Assembly (NCBI RefSeq): GCF_000260985.4
Contig: NC_017857.3
Location: 1,116,001 to 1,180,000, forward strand
Direction of reading: 5' to 3'
DNA: 64,000 nt
Source of the DNA: Methylophaga nitratireducenticrescens
GTDB lineage: Bacteria > Pseudomonadota > Gammaproteobacteria > Nitrosococcales > Methylophagaceae
Made by a program: the position numbers and the translations under genes. The notes beneath the pieces were generated by a model that saw only the letters and a program-made list of their open reading frames with translations, did not search any database and was not told the origin of the DNA. Of this stretch, positions 1 through 9,612 are shown one piece after another (within the stretch, counting starts at the first letter, position 1; every line of letters starts with the position of its first letter).

Positions 1-1134
1 GATTGCACTTTGCGTGATGGTGGTTACTATAATAAATGGGACTTTGATCGTGATCTGGTAAACGCATATTTGAAAGCGATGTCAGATTCAAATGTTGACT
101 ATGTCGAGCTCGGGTTTCGAACTCCATTGAAATATAATAAGTATCTTGGACCCTATGCTTATACAAGTGATGAATATATTTCTACATTGGATCTACCTGA
201 TAATTTAATGTATGCAGTTATGGTTAATGCCTCAGATTTTTTCCAAAGTGAAGAAATTAAGAAAGATATAGATCGAATTTTTTCTAAAAAAGAAAAATCA
301 AAAGTTTCCCTTGTAAGGGTTGCTGTAAATTCTAAAGAAGCACTAAATAAAAAAATTACTATTTTATTAAACTGTTTAAAAGAAAAAGGATATAAAGTTG
401 CCTTGAATTTTATGCAAGTATCTAGTGTCAGTGAAGAATATCTTGGAGAAATAATTCAGAATGTTCCTAATGAATATGTAGATGTTATATATTTCGCTGA
501 TTCATTTGGTGATATGACGCAATCCAAAGTCTATAGGGTTGCCGAAATAATTGGCAATTATTGGTATGGTAGTATTGGCATTCATGCACATAATAATAAG
601 GGGAATGCTTTATCAAATACCTTGACAGCAGCCGCAACTACAAATGTAACATGGTTGGATAGTACTGTATTAGGAATGGGGCGCGGTGCTGGGAATGCCC
701 CTACTGAAATATTATTATTAGAAAGGCATAAGGAAGAGCTTGTTAACTGGAATAGTGAATCAATGTTCTACCTTGTGTATAAATATCTTCAGCCTCTTCA
801 CAAAAAATATGGATGGGGCCATAGTTTTCTATTTCACTATGCAGCTGAGTTTTCCATACATCCAAGTTACATTCAAGATCTAACTGCAGATGAATCTTAC
901 ACTTCTCATGAAATATACAGCGCTCTCACTTATCTGACTGAAAATGAATCACAAAAGTATAATTCAGACTTATTGTTGAGCGTAAACAACCAAACAAAAT
1001 CTGATGTGGGCTATGGGTATTGGGATCCAACCGAATTGTGGAAAGGTAGGGATGTTTTGATAATTGGTTCAGGTCCGAGTCTAGCAAAATATGCAAAAGA
1101 TATTGAGTTCTACATAAGAAAAAAAACCCAATAG
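1..1134 (+). CDS. HMGL/DRE-TIM-type aldolase, 5' partial and frameshifted at its 3' end
   Basis: The reading frame is open from the first base, so the true start lies outside the window. It opens with DCTLRDGG, the metal- and substrate-binding signature of the HMG-CoA lyase / 4-hydroxy-2-oxovalerate aldolase TIM-barrel family, and has the HAHNN metal-ligand motif near nt 580-600 followed by a G-rich GMGRGAGNAPTE loop. Family members make or break C-C bonds next to a 2-oxo acid such as pyruvate. After the barrel the frame enters a GRDVLIIGSGPSL segment typical of MptE/DUF115-like domains, then stops early at 1132-1134. A -1 shift at the A-run 1119-1126 would continue into the next ORF. It heads an AT-rich sugar-activation cassette; the substrate is unknown. 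Family call firm, function inferred. Confidence 0.8.
   Translation, partial: DCTLRDGGYYNKWDFDRDLVNAYLKAMSDSNVDYVELGFRTPLKYNKYLGPYAYTSDEYISTLDLPDNLMYAVMVNASDFFQSEEIKKDIDRIFSKKEKSKVSLVRVAVNSKEALNKKITILLNCLKEKGYKVALNFMQVSSVSEEYLGEIIQNVPNEYVDVIYFADSFGDMTQSKVYRVAEIIGNYWYGSIGIHAHNNKGNALSNTLTAAATTNVTWLDSTVLGMGRGAGNAPTEILLLERHKEELVNWNSESMFYLVYKYLQPLHKKYGWGHSFLFHYAAEFSIHPSYIQDLTADESYTSHEIYSALTYLTENESQKYNSDLLLSVNNQTKSDVGYGYWDPTELWKGRDVLIIGSGPSLAKYAKDIEFYIRKKTQ
1119..1126 (+). other. A8 run, frameshift point with slippery-heptamer geometry
   Basis: In the aldolase frame the codons are AGA AAA AAA ACC, so A AAA AAA (1119-1125) has the X XXY YYZ arrangement used for -1 ribosomal slippage. A -1 shift here restores the conserved downstream domain. 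It is also the commonest place for a one-base sequencing or replication error. Confidence 0.6.
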
Positions 1135-1148
1135 TATTATCTTTAAAT

Positions 1149-1598
1149 ATGCATGAAGAATTAAATCAGAATTTGATCGATGGGATTGTGGCTATCAACC
1201 TTAATAAGATTCTCATTGAGTCATACTCTTATAAAACATCAAATAAAATTTTTTATACAAACACTAATGTATTGCCTAGCTCTATTCTAGGCAAGATTAA
1301 TACAGATAATACACGTAATTATAAATATGAAATAATCAATAATGATTTTCTTGTCTCAGCGACAAAGTGTATTCTTCCTTCGCAGCTATCATTCGCCTAT
1401 GCAGTAGCAATTGCTATGCAAGCAAATGCAGAGAATATCTACATGGTCGGATTTGATGGTTATAATACAAGTGATGAAAAGCAACAGCAAATGATCGAGT
1501 TTATTAGAATTTTAAATGGTAAGTACAATCAACCCTTAACAGCTCTAACACCTACAACATATCAAGTTAAAAATGGTTCGTTATATGAATCATATTAA
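1149..1598 (+). CDS. MptE/DUF115-like C-terminal domain, out-of-frame continuation of the upstream aldolase
   Basis: This frame is already open upstream of its first ATG: read from 1119 it gives KKNPIVLSLN directly before that ATG, which is what should follow IGSGPSL...YI in an MptE/DUF115-like nucleotide-binding domain. It is therefore most likely the second part of one aldolase-MptE fusion, separated by a single-base shift, rather than an independent gene. The segment ENIYMVGFDGY is also typical of these domains, some of which act with nonulosonic acid or glycan pathways. No ribosome binding site precedes the ATG. Sequencing error, a broken gene and programmed -1 slippage are all possible. 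Confidence 0.6.
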   Translation: MHEELNQNLIDGIVAINLNKILIESYSYKTSNKIFYTNTNVLPSSILGKINTDNTRNYKYEIINNDFLVSATKCILPSQLSFAYAVAIAMQANAENIYMVGFDGYNTSDEKQQQMIEFIRILNGKYNQPLTALTPTTYQVKNGSLYESY

Positions 1599-2322
1599 TA
1601 ATGATGAGTGGGCAATCATTATACCAGCCCGCTATGAATCATCTCGTTTTCCTGGCAAACCATTAGCATTGATTCACAATAAGCCAATGATTATTCGCGT
1701 ATGGGAAAGATGTCTGGAGAGTTTTGCTTCCATTAATGTTTATGTTGCAACAGATGATAAACGAATTGCTGATTGTTGTGAGGAATACGGTGTCAACTTC
1801 ATAATGACGAGTAGTGATTGTTTAACTGGTACGGATAGAGTGTATCAGGCAGCTAAAAAACTCAAACTGAAGTACATTATTAACGTTCAAGGTGATGAGC
1901 CAATGGTCAGAGCAAGTGATATAGAGCTTGTTCTTGTCGAACTATTAAAACAAGAATTTTCGGTTATCAATGCAATGGCAGTTATTAATAGTGAAGAAGA
2001 GTTCAATTCTGTATCTGTTCCTAAAGTAGTATCTACGCCAACTAATTTACTAATGTATATGTCAAGAGCCGCTATTCCCTCCAATAAAAAACAAGTGCTA
2101 GTTTCAGCATATAAACAAGTATGTATATATGGTTTTCATATAAATGCTTTAGATGATTTTTCTAAAGTTAAATCGAAAACAAAACTTGAATCTATTGAAG
2201 ATATTGAAATATTAAGGTTTTTAGAGATTGGGTATAAAGTAAAGATGGTCGAAGTAGATGGTGGAACTATAGCGGTAGATTATCCAGAAGACTTAGCTCG
2301 TGTTGAGTCAATAATCAAATGA
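1585..2322 (+). CDS. KdsB-like CMP-sugar (3-deoxy-octulosonate type) cytidylyltransferase
   Basis: KdsB-family enzymes couple CTP to the anomeric carbon of a ulosonic acid, giving a CMP-sugar. The canonical loop PARYESSRFPGKPL lies at residues 14-27, followed by the NVQGDEP metal/CTP motif and SRAAIP. Length (245 aa) is normal. I place the start at ATG 1585, overlapping the previous frame by 14 bases; ATG 1573 would add four residues. Because it sits in a polysaccharide cassette beside an aldolase and a HAD phosphatase, it may be a second, pathway-specific copy activating a Kdo-like sugar rather than the housekeeping kdsB; no housekeeping copy is in the window to compare. Family call firm, substrate unknown. 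Confidence 0.82.
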   Translation: MNHINNDEWAIIIPARYESSRFPGKPLALIHNKPMIIRVWERCLESFASINVYVATDDKRIADCCEEYGVNFIMTSSDCLTGTDRVYQAAKKLKLKYIINVQGDEPMVRASDIELVLVELLKQEFSVINAMAVINSEEEFNSVSVPKVVSTPTNLLMYMSRAAIPSNKKQVLVSAYKQVCIYGFHINALDDFSKVKSKTKLESIEDIEILRFLEIGYKVKMVEVDGGTIAVDYPEDLARVESIIK

Positions 2323-2984
2323 TGGATTATATTTTATACGATTTTGATGGTGTCATTGCAAATACCAATAACTTAAAAATTAATGCATTTGAATATGCAT
2401 TACGCGATGAACCACCCAATTATGTTAAAAAATTGATTAAATACCATATTGATAATGGTGGTATAACTAGACAGGAAAAGTTTAAATATTATCTTTCATT
2501 TATTTCAAAAGAAGACAGTAATGTTAAATACAATAGTTTCTTAAAAGATTTTTCTAATTATTGTCAGATGAACATACATACTATGTCACTAATAAATGGT
2601 GTAGATAGTTTTGTTGAAAGCGTGAATGATAACAAAATTCCACAATATATAATTTCAGGCGGTAATCGTGACGAAATTGTATCGTATCTTGATAATAAAA
2701 ATTTACTCAAGTATTTTACAGTAATATATGGAAATCCTACACCAAAGAGAAGTAGTATGTATGAGCTTTATAAAAATTATTGTAATGGACAAGGAGTCTA
2801 TTTTGGTGATGCAAAATTAGATTATGAATTAGCCAGACAGTATGGTATGAAATTTGTTTTTGTTAAGAGGTTTTCTGATTGGATAGAATGGAATGAAGTG
2901 TTGCAAGCTAAGGATGTAACTATTATTGACGATTTTGACAATATAGATTTTAACTTTGTATCAACATTAGAGTTCTATAAATGA
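2319..2984 (+). CDS. HAD-superfamily phosphatase
   Basis: Residues 8-12 are DFDGV, the nucleophile and acid/base Asp pair of the HAD fold; a Ser/Gly motif (IISGG) and a GDAKLDYELA motif with acidic metal ligands follow in the expected order, with a helical cap between. At 221 aa it resembles phosphoglycolate phosphatase-type HADs. The start overlaps the stop of the KdsB-like gene (ATGA), so the two are translationally coupled. The likely role is removal of a phosphate from a sugar-acid intermediate before CMP activation, as KdsC does for Kdo-8-phosphate; that is inferred from context. Confidence 0.75.
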   Translation: MMDYILYDFDGVIANTNNLKINAFEYALRDEPPNYVKKLIKYHIDNGGITRQEKFKYYLSFISKEDSNVKYNSFLKDFSNYCQMNIHTMSLINGVDSFVESVNDNKIPQYIISGGNRDEIVSYLDNKNLLKYFTVIYGNPTPKRSSMYELYKNYCNGQGVYFGDAKLDYELARQYGMKFVFVKRFSDWIEWNEVLQAKDVTIIDDFDNIDFNFVSTLEFYK

Positions 2985-4126
2985 AAGGTGTTAACTTAGT
3001 AGGATGGCCGTTTTTGAAGGCTGGTATAGGCGAGCACTTTAGGAATGTGGCTTCGGGTTTTGATTCTGCAGATTTTGATTACAGTGTGACAGATACATTA
3101 GAGCAGTGTTTTAATAGTACCGAGTTTTTTAAAAATGATGATTTTAAGTTAAAAAGTAAGTCTTCAAATTTAAACTCATTTGATATAAATATACTTAATC
3201 TTAATCTTAATCATTTGCCCAGAATAAATAAAAATATTTATAATAATAAATATAACATTTGTTATGGATATTATGAGCTATCCGAGTTGCTTGAACAGTT
3301 TGCTGATTATGAGTCATATATTGATGAGTATTGGGCACCGACTGCATTTATTCAAAAAGTAATATCTAGGAAGCTAACGGTTCCAGTAGTTCACATGCCG
3401 ATTCCAATTAATATCACTGGTCCGCGTAAATCAATTAGAAAAAAGCTGAACTTACCAGAGAAAGCTTTCTTATATTTAACTTCTTTTGATATGCGTTCTT
3501 TGATAGAAAGAAAGAATCCTCATGCAGCGATTGATTCATATATTTCTGCTTTTAAGCAAGTTTCTGCTAATACAGGGTTAGTTATAAAGGTTAGTTTAAA
3601 AGATGGCGTAGCAAGTCAAGTTAATGAGTTTCTTTCATTGAAAGAATATGCAAAAGGTCGCGAGGATATACATTTCATTACTAATATAATGGAGCGAGAA
3701 GAAATTCTCGACCTTATTAATAGTTGTGATTCCTATATCTCCCTACATCGTGCTGAGGGACTAGGTTTGGGCATGGCTGAGGCAATGGGAATGGGAAAGC
3801 CAGTTATTGCAACTGCGTACTCTGGAAATATGGAATTTATGACATCCTTTAATTCATGTTTAGTTGATTATCGCCTAATTAAAGATCCAACACATGAAAA
3901 AATGTTACCAAACCAAGATGTTGTAGGAGATTTTTTTTGGGCTGATGCAGATATTGAAAGTGCTTCATATCTGATACGTAAAGTTTTTATTGATAACGAT
4001 TTCAGACTGCAAATCTCAAAATCTGCTCGCAATGATATTTTATTTAATTATTCGTCTGAAAAAATTGGATTTCAGTATGAAAGAAGATTAGACATTATCA
4101 GAAGAAAAATTTTAAATAATAGGTGA
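2981..4126 (+). CDS. GT4-type glycosyltransferase
   Basis: A GT-B fold enzyme of 381 aa. The N-terminal half carries a glycine-rich loop (LKAGIGEHFRN) and the C-terminal half the E-x7-E donor-binding motif EGLGLGMAEAMGMGKPV. It overlaps the preceding HAD gene by four bases (ATGA). It presumably transfers one sugar of the surface polysaccharide on the cytoplasmic face; donor and acceptor cannot be read from sequence. AT-rich like its upstream neighbours. Confidence 0.8.
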   Translation: MKGVNLVGWPFLKAGIGEHFRNVASGFDSADFDYSVTDTLEQCFNSTEFFKNDDFKLKSKSSNLNSFDINILNLNLNHLPRINKNIYNNKYNICYGYYELSELLEQFADYESYIDEYWAPTAFIQKVISRKLTVPVVHMPIPINITGPRKSIRKKLNLPEKAFLYLTSFDMRSLIERKNPHAAIDSYISAFKQVSANTGLVIKVSLKDGVASQVNEFLSLKEYAKGREDIHFITNIMEREEILDLINSCDSYISLHRAEGLGLGMAEAMGMGKPVIATAYSGNMEFMTSFNSCLVDYRLIKDPTHEKMLPNQDVVGDFFWADADIESASYLIRKVFIDNDFRLQISKSARNDILFNYSSEKIGFQYERRLDIIRRKILNNR

Positions 4127-4134
4127 GTTTTATA

Positions 4135-5274
4135 ATGATTGATATATTTGGAATTATTGATAAATTACTCGACAATAGAAAGATTGTTTTTTTTGATATC
4201 GGTGGGGCAGGTGGCTCTCACCCACGATGGGAACTTTTAAGTAACCACATTGAAATTTTTTATTCAGAGCCAAATTCAGATAGTTACGAAAAGCTACAAA
4301 CTCTAAATAGTAAAAAATTTAATTATGCAATTGGTGATAAAAAAGGAAAAAATTTACTTTTTATTACTTCTAAAGATGAATGTTCATCCATTTTACGTCC
4401 TAACTTTACCTTTTTAAATAATTTCCCCAACCCCGATAGATTCAATATAGTCTCAGAGCAATCGATTGAAGTAACAACTATTGATGATTTTTCAAAAATC
4501 ATAGATAAAAAAATTCATGCTTTGAAAATTGATGTTCAAGGAGCTGCATACCAAGTATTAAATTCTGGAAGACAAGTTATTTCAAACGATTCACTTTGTG
4601 TGGAAGTAGAAACTGAGTTTTGTGAAGTTTATGCTGGTCAGCAACTTTTTCCTGAAATTTTCAATTATCTTATTGAATTTGGCTATAAACTTGTCGATAT
4701 AAATCCAATTAGATGGAAGCGTAATAGCACTACAAATATCGGTAGTGAGATTGTTTTTTGCGATGCACTTTTCGTAAAAGATCCTGAACTTATTTCAAAT
4801 GATCGAGAAAAGCTTAGTAATCTATGTGTACTTTTGATGGCCTATGGTAATTTCAATTATGCATTTTCTATAATCGAAAAATATTGTTTGATTGAAAGTT
4901 TTGAAGAAATTTCTAAAAACATTAATGATATGGAATCAATTATTGAGCAATATAATTTAAATTTTTCAGATGGACAATTTTTTGCAGAGTTAAAAAGATT
5001 GCACAAAAAGTTAGACATAAATAAATATGAAAATGATTCTCTTAGAGAAAAAATTGATAAATTAGTTTCAAATATTAATTCTTGCAATAAGGATAACTCT
5101 GTGTTGAGAGAAAAATACAAAAGTTCACAAGATGAGGTTGTTGCTCAAAGAGATAAATTAGTTAAGTTAAGAACAGATTTGAAGTTGTCTAACTCAAGTA
5201 ACTTTGAACTAAGAGAAAAGTATAAGTATCTGAATGATGAACTTTTGCTTTTAAAAAATAAGCATCATTTATAA
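4135..5274 (+). CDS. FkbM-family methyltransferase with C-terminal coiled coil
   Basis: The N-terminal two thirds is a Rossmann methyltransferase of the FkbM type: VFFDIGGAGG is the SAM-binding motif I, EPN the acidic loop after strand 2, and IDVQGAAYQVL the FkbM C-terminal signature. The last 100 or so residues are Lys/Glu/Leu/Asn-rich with repeated LREK units and look like a coiled coil. ATG 4135 is chosen because AGGTGAG lies seven bases upstream; GTG 4123, overlapping the glycosyltransferase stop, is the alternative. Probable role: O-methylation of a glycan residue, possibly a chain-end cap, with the coiled coil as a scaffold or length gauge. The capping idea is inference. Confidence 0.75.
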   Translation: MIDIFGIIDKLLDNRKIVFFDIGGAGGSHPRWELLSNHIEIFYSEPNSDSYEKLQTLNSKKFNYAIGDKKGKNLLFITSKDECSSILRPNFTFLNNFPNPDRFNIVSEQSIEVTTIDDFSKIIDKKIHALKIDVQGAAYQVLNSGRQVISNDSLCVEVETEFCEVYAGQQLFPEIFNYLIEFGYKLVDINPIRWKRNSTTNIGSEIVFCDALFVKDPELISNDREKLSNLCVLLMAYGNFNYAFSIIEKYCLIESFEEISKNINDMESIIEQYNLNFSDGQFFAELKRLHKKLDINKYENDSLREKIDKLVSNINSCNKDNSVLREKYKSSQDEVVAQRDKLVKLRTDLKLSNSSNFELREKYKYLNDELLLLKNKHHL

Positions 5275-6339
<1,065 letters not shown>

Positions 6340-6472
6340 ATCCATTGAGCTTGTATTCATACTAGGATTTTTAATTTAGGGTAATAGCCATTGCTCTTAA
6401 TAGCTCTGTTTAATTACGAATTTCACAAAACGGACTTTTAAAATTTTAAAATCATCAATTAAAGGTTACTCG

Positions 6473-7315
6473 ATGCGGGTATTAGTCACTGGATTAGGCG
6501 GTTTTACCGGTCAATATGTTGAAAGAGCTTTATTGAAAGCCGAACACGAGGTCGTTGGTATCTCAGCAAATTTGCTAGATATTGACAGCTTAACCACCGA
6601 AATAAAATCTAAGCAGCCTGAGGCGGTCATTCATTTAGCTGCCATTGCATTTGTGGCTCATGGGAATGTTGATGAAATCTACCAGGTTAATCTCATAGGT
6701 ACTCGTCACTTGCTTGCTGCGTTGGCACAACATACTCCCAATATTAAAAAAGTGGTTATTGCCAGTAGTGCTAATGTTTATGGAAACACAGAGGGAACAT
6801 TAGATGAAACAGCAATTCCTGCTCCTGCGAATGATTACGCAGTGAGTAAGTTGGCAATGGAATATATGGTTCAATTATGGCATAAGAAATTACCAATAAT
6901 ATTGGTAAGGCCATTTAATTATACGGGCGTGGGCCAGACTGAGAACTTCCTGATACCAAAAATTGTTTCGCATTTTAAAGAAAAAGCTAAAAACATAGAA
7001 CTCGGCAACCTTGATGTATGGAGAGATTTTGGCGATGTCAGATCAGTGGCTGATGCTTATGTTCAGTTACTGACAAAAGCACCTGTTGGTGAGACGGTTA
7101 ATCTTTGCTCGGGTGAGCTTTATGCATTACGAGAGATAATTGAAATGTGTCAGCAACTCACCAATCATAATTTGTCAGTCACAGTTAACCCCGAGTTTGT
7201 TAGAGCTAGCGAAGTAAAAAGGCTGTGTGGTGACAATACTAAATTGAAGACTTTTTTACCCGATTGGCAAATGCCTAAATTAAAGGAAACGCTCGAATGG
7301 ATGCTCAAGGAGTAA
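6473..7315 (+). CDS. rmd: GDP-6-deoxy-D-mannose (GDP-D-rhamnose) reductase
   Basis: An extended SDR/epimerase of 280 aa with a TGLGGFTGQYV dinucleotide loop near the N-terminus and the YAVSK catalytic pair. Its place after gmd and before WbpY/WbpZ-like transferases fits Rmd, which reduces the 4-keto intermediate to GDP-D-rhamnose. A GDP-6-deoxytalose reductase or another 4-ketoreductase is possible, since sequence alone does not fix stereochemistry. Its stop is followed almost at once by the next gene, whose ribosome binding site lies inside this one's end. Confidence 0.82.
   Translation: MRVLVTGLGGFTGQYVERALLKAEHEVVGISANLLDIDSLTTEIKSKQPEAVIHLAAIAFVAHGNVDEIYQVNLIGTRHLLAALAQHTPNIKKVVIASSANVYGNTEGTLDETAIPAPANDYAVSKLAMEYMVQLWHKKLPIILVRPFNYTGVGQTENFLIPKIVSHFKEKAKNIELGNLDVWRDFGDVRSVADAYVQLLTKAPVGETVNLCSGELYALREIIEMCQQLTNHNLSVTVNPEFVRASEVKRLCGDNTKLKTFLPDWQMPKLKETLEWMLKE
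7307..7312 (+). promoter_or_regulatory. Ribosome binding site supporting a TTG start
   Basis: AAGGAG ends ten bases before TTG 7323. No ATG lies close by in that frame, and MKVLIDVDAL is the expected N-terminus of this glycosyltransferase family, so the TTG start is well supported. Confidence 0.7.
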
Positions 7316-7322
7316 TGGGTTT

Positions 7323-8456
7323 TTGAAAGTACTTATTGATGTTGATGCACTGATACCGCCATTATCAGGCATAGGAAGATACACGTTTAATCTGGTTTCT
7401 GCACTACAATCATCTAATGCCATCAAGGAATTGAGATATGTACAGGCAGGTAAAATAGTAAATGAATTGGAACCATCAGAAACTGCTAACGCTGCGAGAC
7501 ATCTCGCCCGGAAATTGCCTTTAAAATCATTAGTACGTTCTGCCCGACAATTTTACATAGCGCAGCGGTTTGAAAAACATTCTCGTGTTATGTCAGACTT
7601 TATATATCATGCACCAAACTATATGCTCTTGCCTTTTAAAGGACATTCGGTGGTGACGATTCATGATTTGTCTTTTTTGAGGCACCCTGAGTTTCACCCT
7701 GAGGATCGCGTACTTTTTTGGAAAAAAAATATATATAAGGTGATGAATCGAGCTGATCAGATCATTACTGATTCAGAATTTCAGCGTCGAGAAATCTGTG
7801 AGCTGCTAAATGTTGATGAAAGCATAGTTTCAAGTATTCATTTGGGGGTCGAAAAAGAGTATCACCCATATGACGAATCTGAATGTTCAGAAATTCTGCA
7901 AAAATATGACTTAAGATATAAACAATTCAATTTAGTCGTTTCCACTATTGAACCTAGGAAAAATTTCCGACGAATTATTGAGGCATTTACTGCTTTACCA
8001 GATTACTTAAAAGCCTCGTATCCACTTGTCATTGTAGGGGACAAAGGATGGTTGAGCGCTGATATACATGTAGAAATTGATAAATTGATTATTGCAGGTT
8101 ACGCAAAAAAACTGGGGTATGTCGCGGAGAATGAATTGCCAAAACTTTATGCAGCGGCATCAGTATTTATTTACCCGTCTTTATATGAAGGTTTTGGCCT
8201 GCCAGTCCTTGAGGCTATGGCTTGTGGTACGTGCGTTTTGACTTCAGACACGACTTCCATCCCTGAAGTAGCTGGTGATTCTTGTATGTTAGTTAATCCC
8301 TATTCCATTGATGCTATCAAAACTGGCTTGGAACTATTGTTATCAAACCAATCTTTACAAGAAGAATATGGTGTATTAGGAATAAACCAGGCAAAAGAGT
8401 TCACTTGGGAAAAATGCTTGAATGAAACTTTATCCATATATCAAAAAGTGACTTGA
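7323..8456 (+). CDS. GT4 glycosyltransferase, WbpY-like
   Basis: The 377-aa protein opens with MKVLIDVDALIPPLSGIGRY, the GIGRY loop shared by WbpY-type rhamnosyl/mannosyltransferases, has STIEPRKNF in the donor domain and the E-x7-E motif EGFGLPVLEAMACG. In Pseudomonas aeruginosa WbpY adds D-rhamnose during synthesis of the common polysaccharide antigen; gmd and rmd upstream would supply the donor here. Translation starts at TTG with a good ribosome binding site. The specific linkage is inferred from resemblance remembered, not searched. Confidence 0.8.
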   Translation: MKVLIDVDALIPPLSGIGRYTFNLVSALQSSNAIKELRYVQAGKIVNELEPSETANAARHLARKLPLKSLVRSARQFYIAQRFEKHSRVMSDFIYHAPNYMLLPFKGHSVVTIHDLSFLRHPEFHPEDRVLFWKKNIYKVMNRADQIITDSEFQRREICELLNVDESIVSSIHLGVEKEYHPYDESECSEILQKYDLRYKQFNLVVSTIEPRKNFRRIIEAFTALPDYLKASYPLVIVGDKGWLSADIHVEIDKLIIAGYAKKLGYVAENELPKLYAAASVFIYPSLYEGFGLPVLEAMACGTCVLTSDTTSIPEVAGDSCMLVNPYSIDAIKTGLELLLSNQSLQEEYGVLGINQAKEFTWEKCLNETLSIYQKVT

Positions 8457-8458
8457 TA

Positions 8459-9589
8459 ATGGAAAAAAAAATTCGTGTTTTACATGTATTCAAAACATAC
8501 TTTCCGGATTCATTTGGTGGAGTTGAGCAGGTAATTTATCAAATCGCACGAGGGTGTGATGAGCTTGATATTGAAACGAAAATCTTGGCACTAAGTGATA
8601 ATCCTGAGCCTGCTGAAGTGGAGGTGTATAAACATAGGGTTCATCGTTGTAAACAGTATTTAAATATCGCCTCTACAGGATTTTCATTTGAGGTTTTTGA
8701 TAAGTTTAAGCAATTAAGTAAATGGGCTGATGTAATTCATTATCATTACCCATGGCCTCTAATGGACGTTTTACATTGTTTATCAGGCGTAAATAAACCC
8801 TCAGTAGTAACTTATCATTCTGATATTGTGCGCCAAAAAGTGTTACTCCATCTCTACAGACCCCTTAGAAATAAATTTCTAGGTAAGGTGGATAGAATAG
8901 TAGCGACTTCACCTAATTATTTAAAAACAAGTTATGCACTTCAACGCTTTCGGAATAAAGTGGATGTAATCCCTATTGGTTTGAATAGGCAGGCATACCC
9001 CGAACCTAAACCTGAATTGTATGAATACTGGCGCAACAAAGTTGGTGAAAAGTTTTTTCTGTTTATTGGTGTGCTTCGATATTATAAAGGCTTACATATT
9101 TTAATTGAGGCTGCAGAAGATACCGAATATCCAATTATTATTGTTGGCGCAGGACCGGTTGAAGCAGAGCTTAAGCAACAAGTTCATGAGAGTGGAATTA
9201 AAAATATACATTTTGTTGGCCCGGTTTCAGATATGGATAAATCAGCGTTGCTAGATTTGTGTTTTGGTGTTGTCTTTCCATCACATCTTCGTTCAGAAGC
9301 TTTTGGTATTTCGCTTTTAGAAGGTGCCATGTATGGTAAGCCAATGATTTCCAGTGAGATAGGTACTGGTACTACTTATATCAACATTGATCAACTAACC
9401 GGGCTCGTTGTGCCTCCAGCTGATCCGAACGCATTAAGTAAAGCCATGAATTGGTTGTGGGCTCATCCGAAAGAGGCATCGGAAATGGGAGTTAGGGCGA
9501 AAAAAAGATATGAAGAACTGTTTACAGCTGAAGAGATGGTTAAAAAATATGTGATGATGTATCAGAGCTTAGTGAGATCATCGTGTTAG
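8459..9589 (+). CDS. GT4 glycosyltransferase, WbpZ-like
   Basis: Starts with IRVLHVFKTYFPDSFGGVEQ and contains HYHYPWPLMD, TYHSDIVRQK and EAFGISLLEGAMYGKPM, a pattern I recognise from WbpZ, the initiating D-rhamnosyltransferase of the A-band polysaccharide in Pseudomonas. Length 376 aa is normal. ATG 8459 lies two bases after the previous stop; TTG 8453 would overlap it. With the WbpY-like gene it points to a D-rhamnose- or mannose-containing chain. Its stop faces the minus-strand ABC transporter operon across a 23-bp gap. Confidence 0.82.
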   Translation: MEKKIRVLHVFKTYFPDSFGGVEQVIYQIARGCDELDIETKILALSDNPEPAEVEVYKHRVHRCKQYLNIASTGFSFEVFDKFKQLSKWADVIHYHYPWPLMDVLHCLSGVNKPSVVTYHSDIVRQKVLLHLYRPLRNKFLGKVDRIVATSPNYLKTSYALQRFRNKVDVIPIGLNRQAYPEPKPELYEYWRNKVGEKFFLFIGVLRYYKGLHILIEAAEDTEYPIIIVGAGPVEAELKQQVHESGIKNIHFVGPVSDMDKSALLDLCFGVVFPSHLRSEAFGISLLEGAMYGKPMISSEIGTGTTYINIDQLTGLVVPPADPNALSKAMNWLWAHPKEASEMGVRAKKRYEELFTAEEMVKKYVMMYQSLVRSSC

Positions 9590-9612
9590 TTTAGTGTAGA
9601 CAAATATAATAG

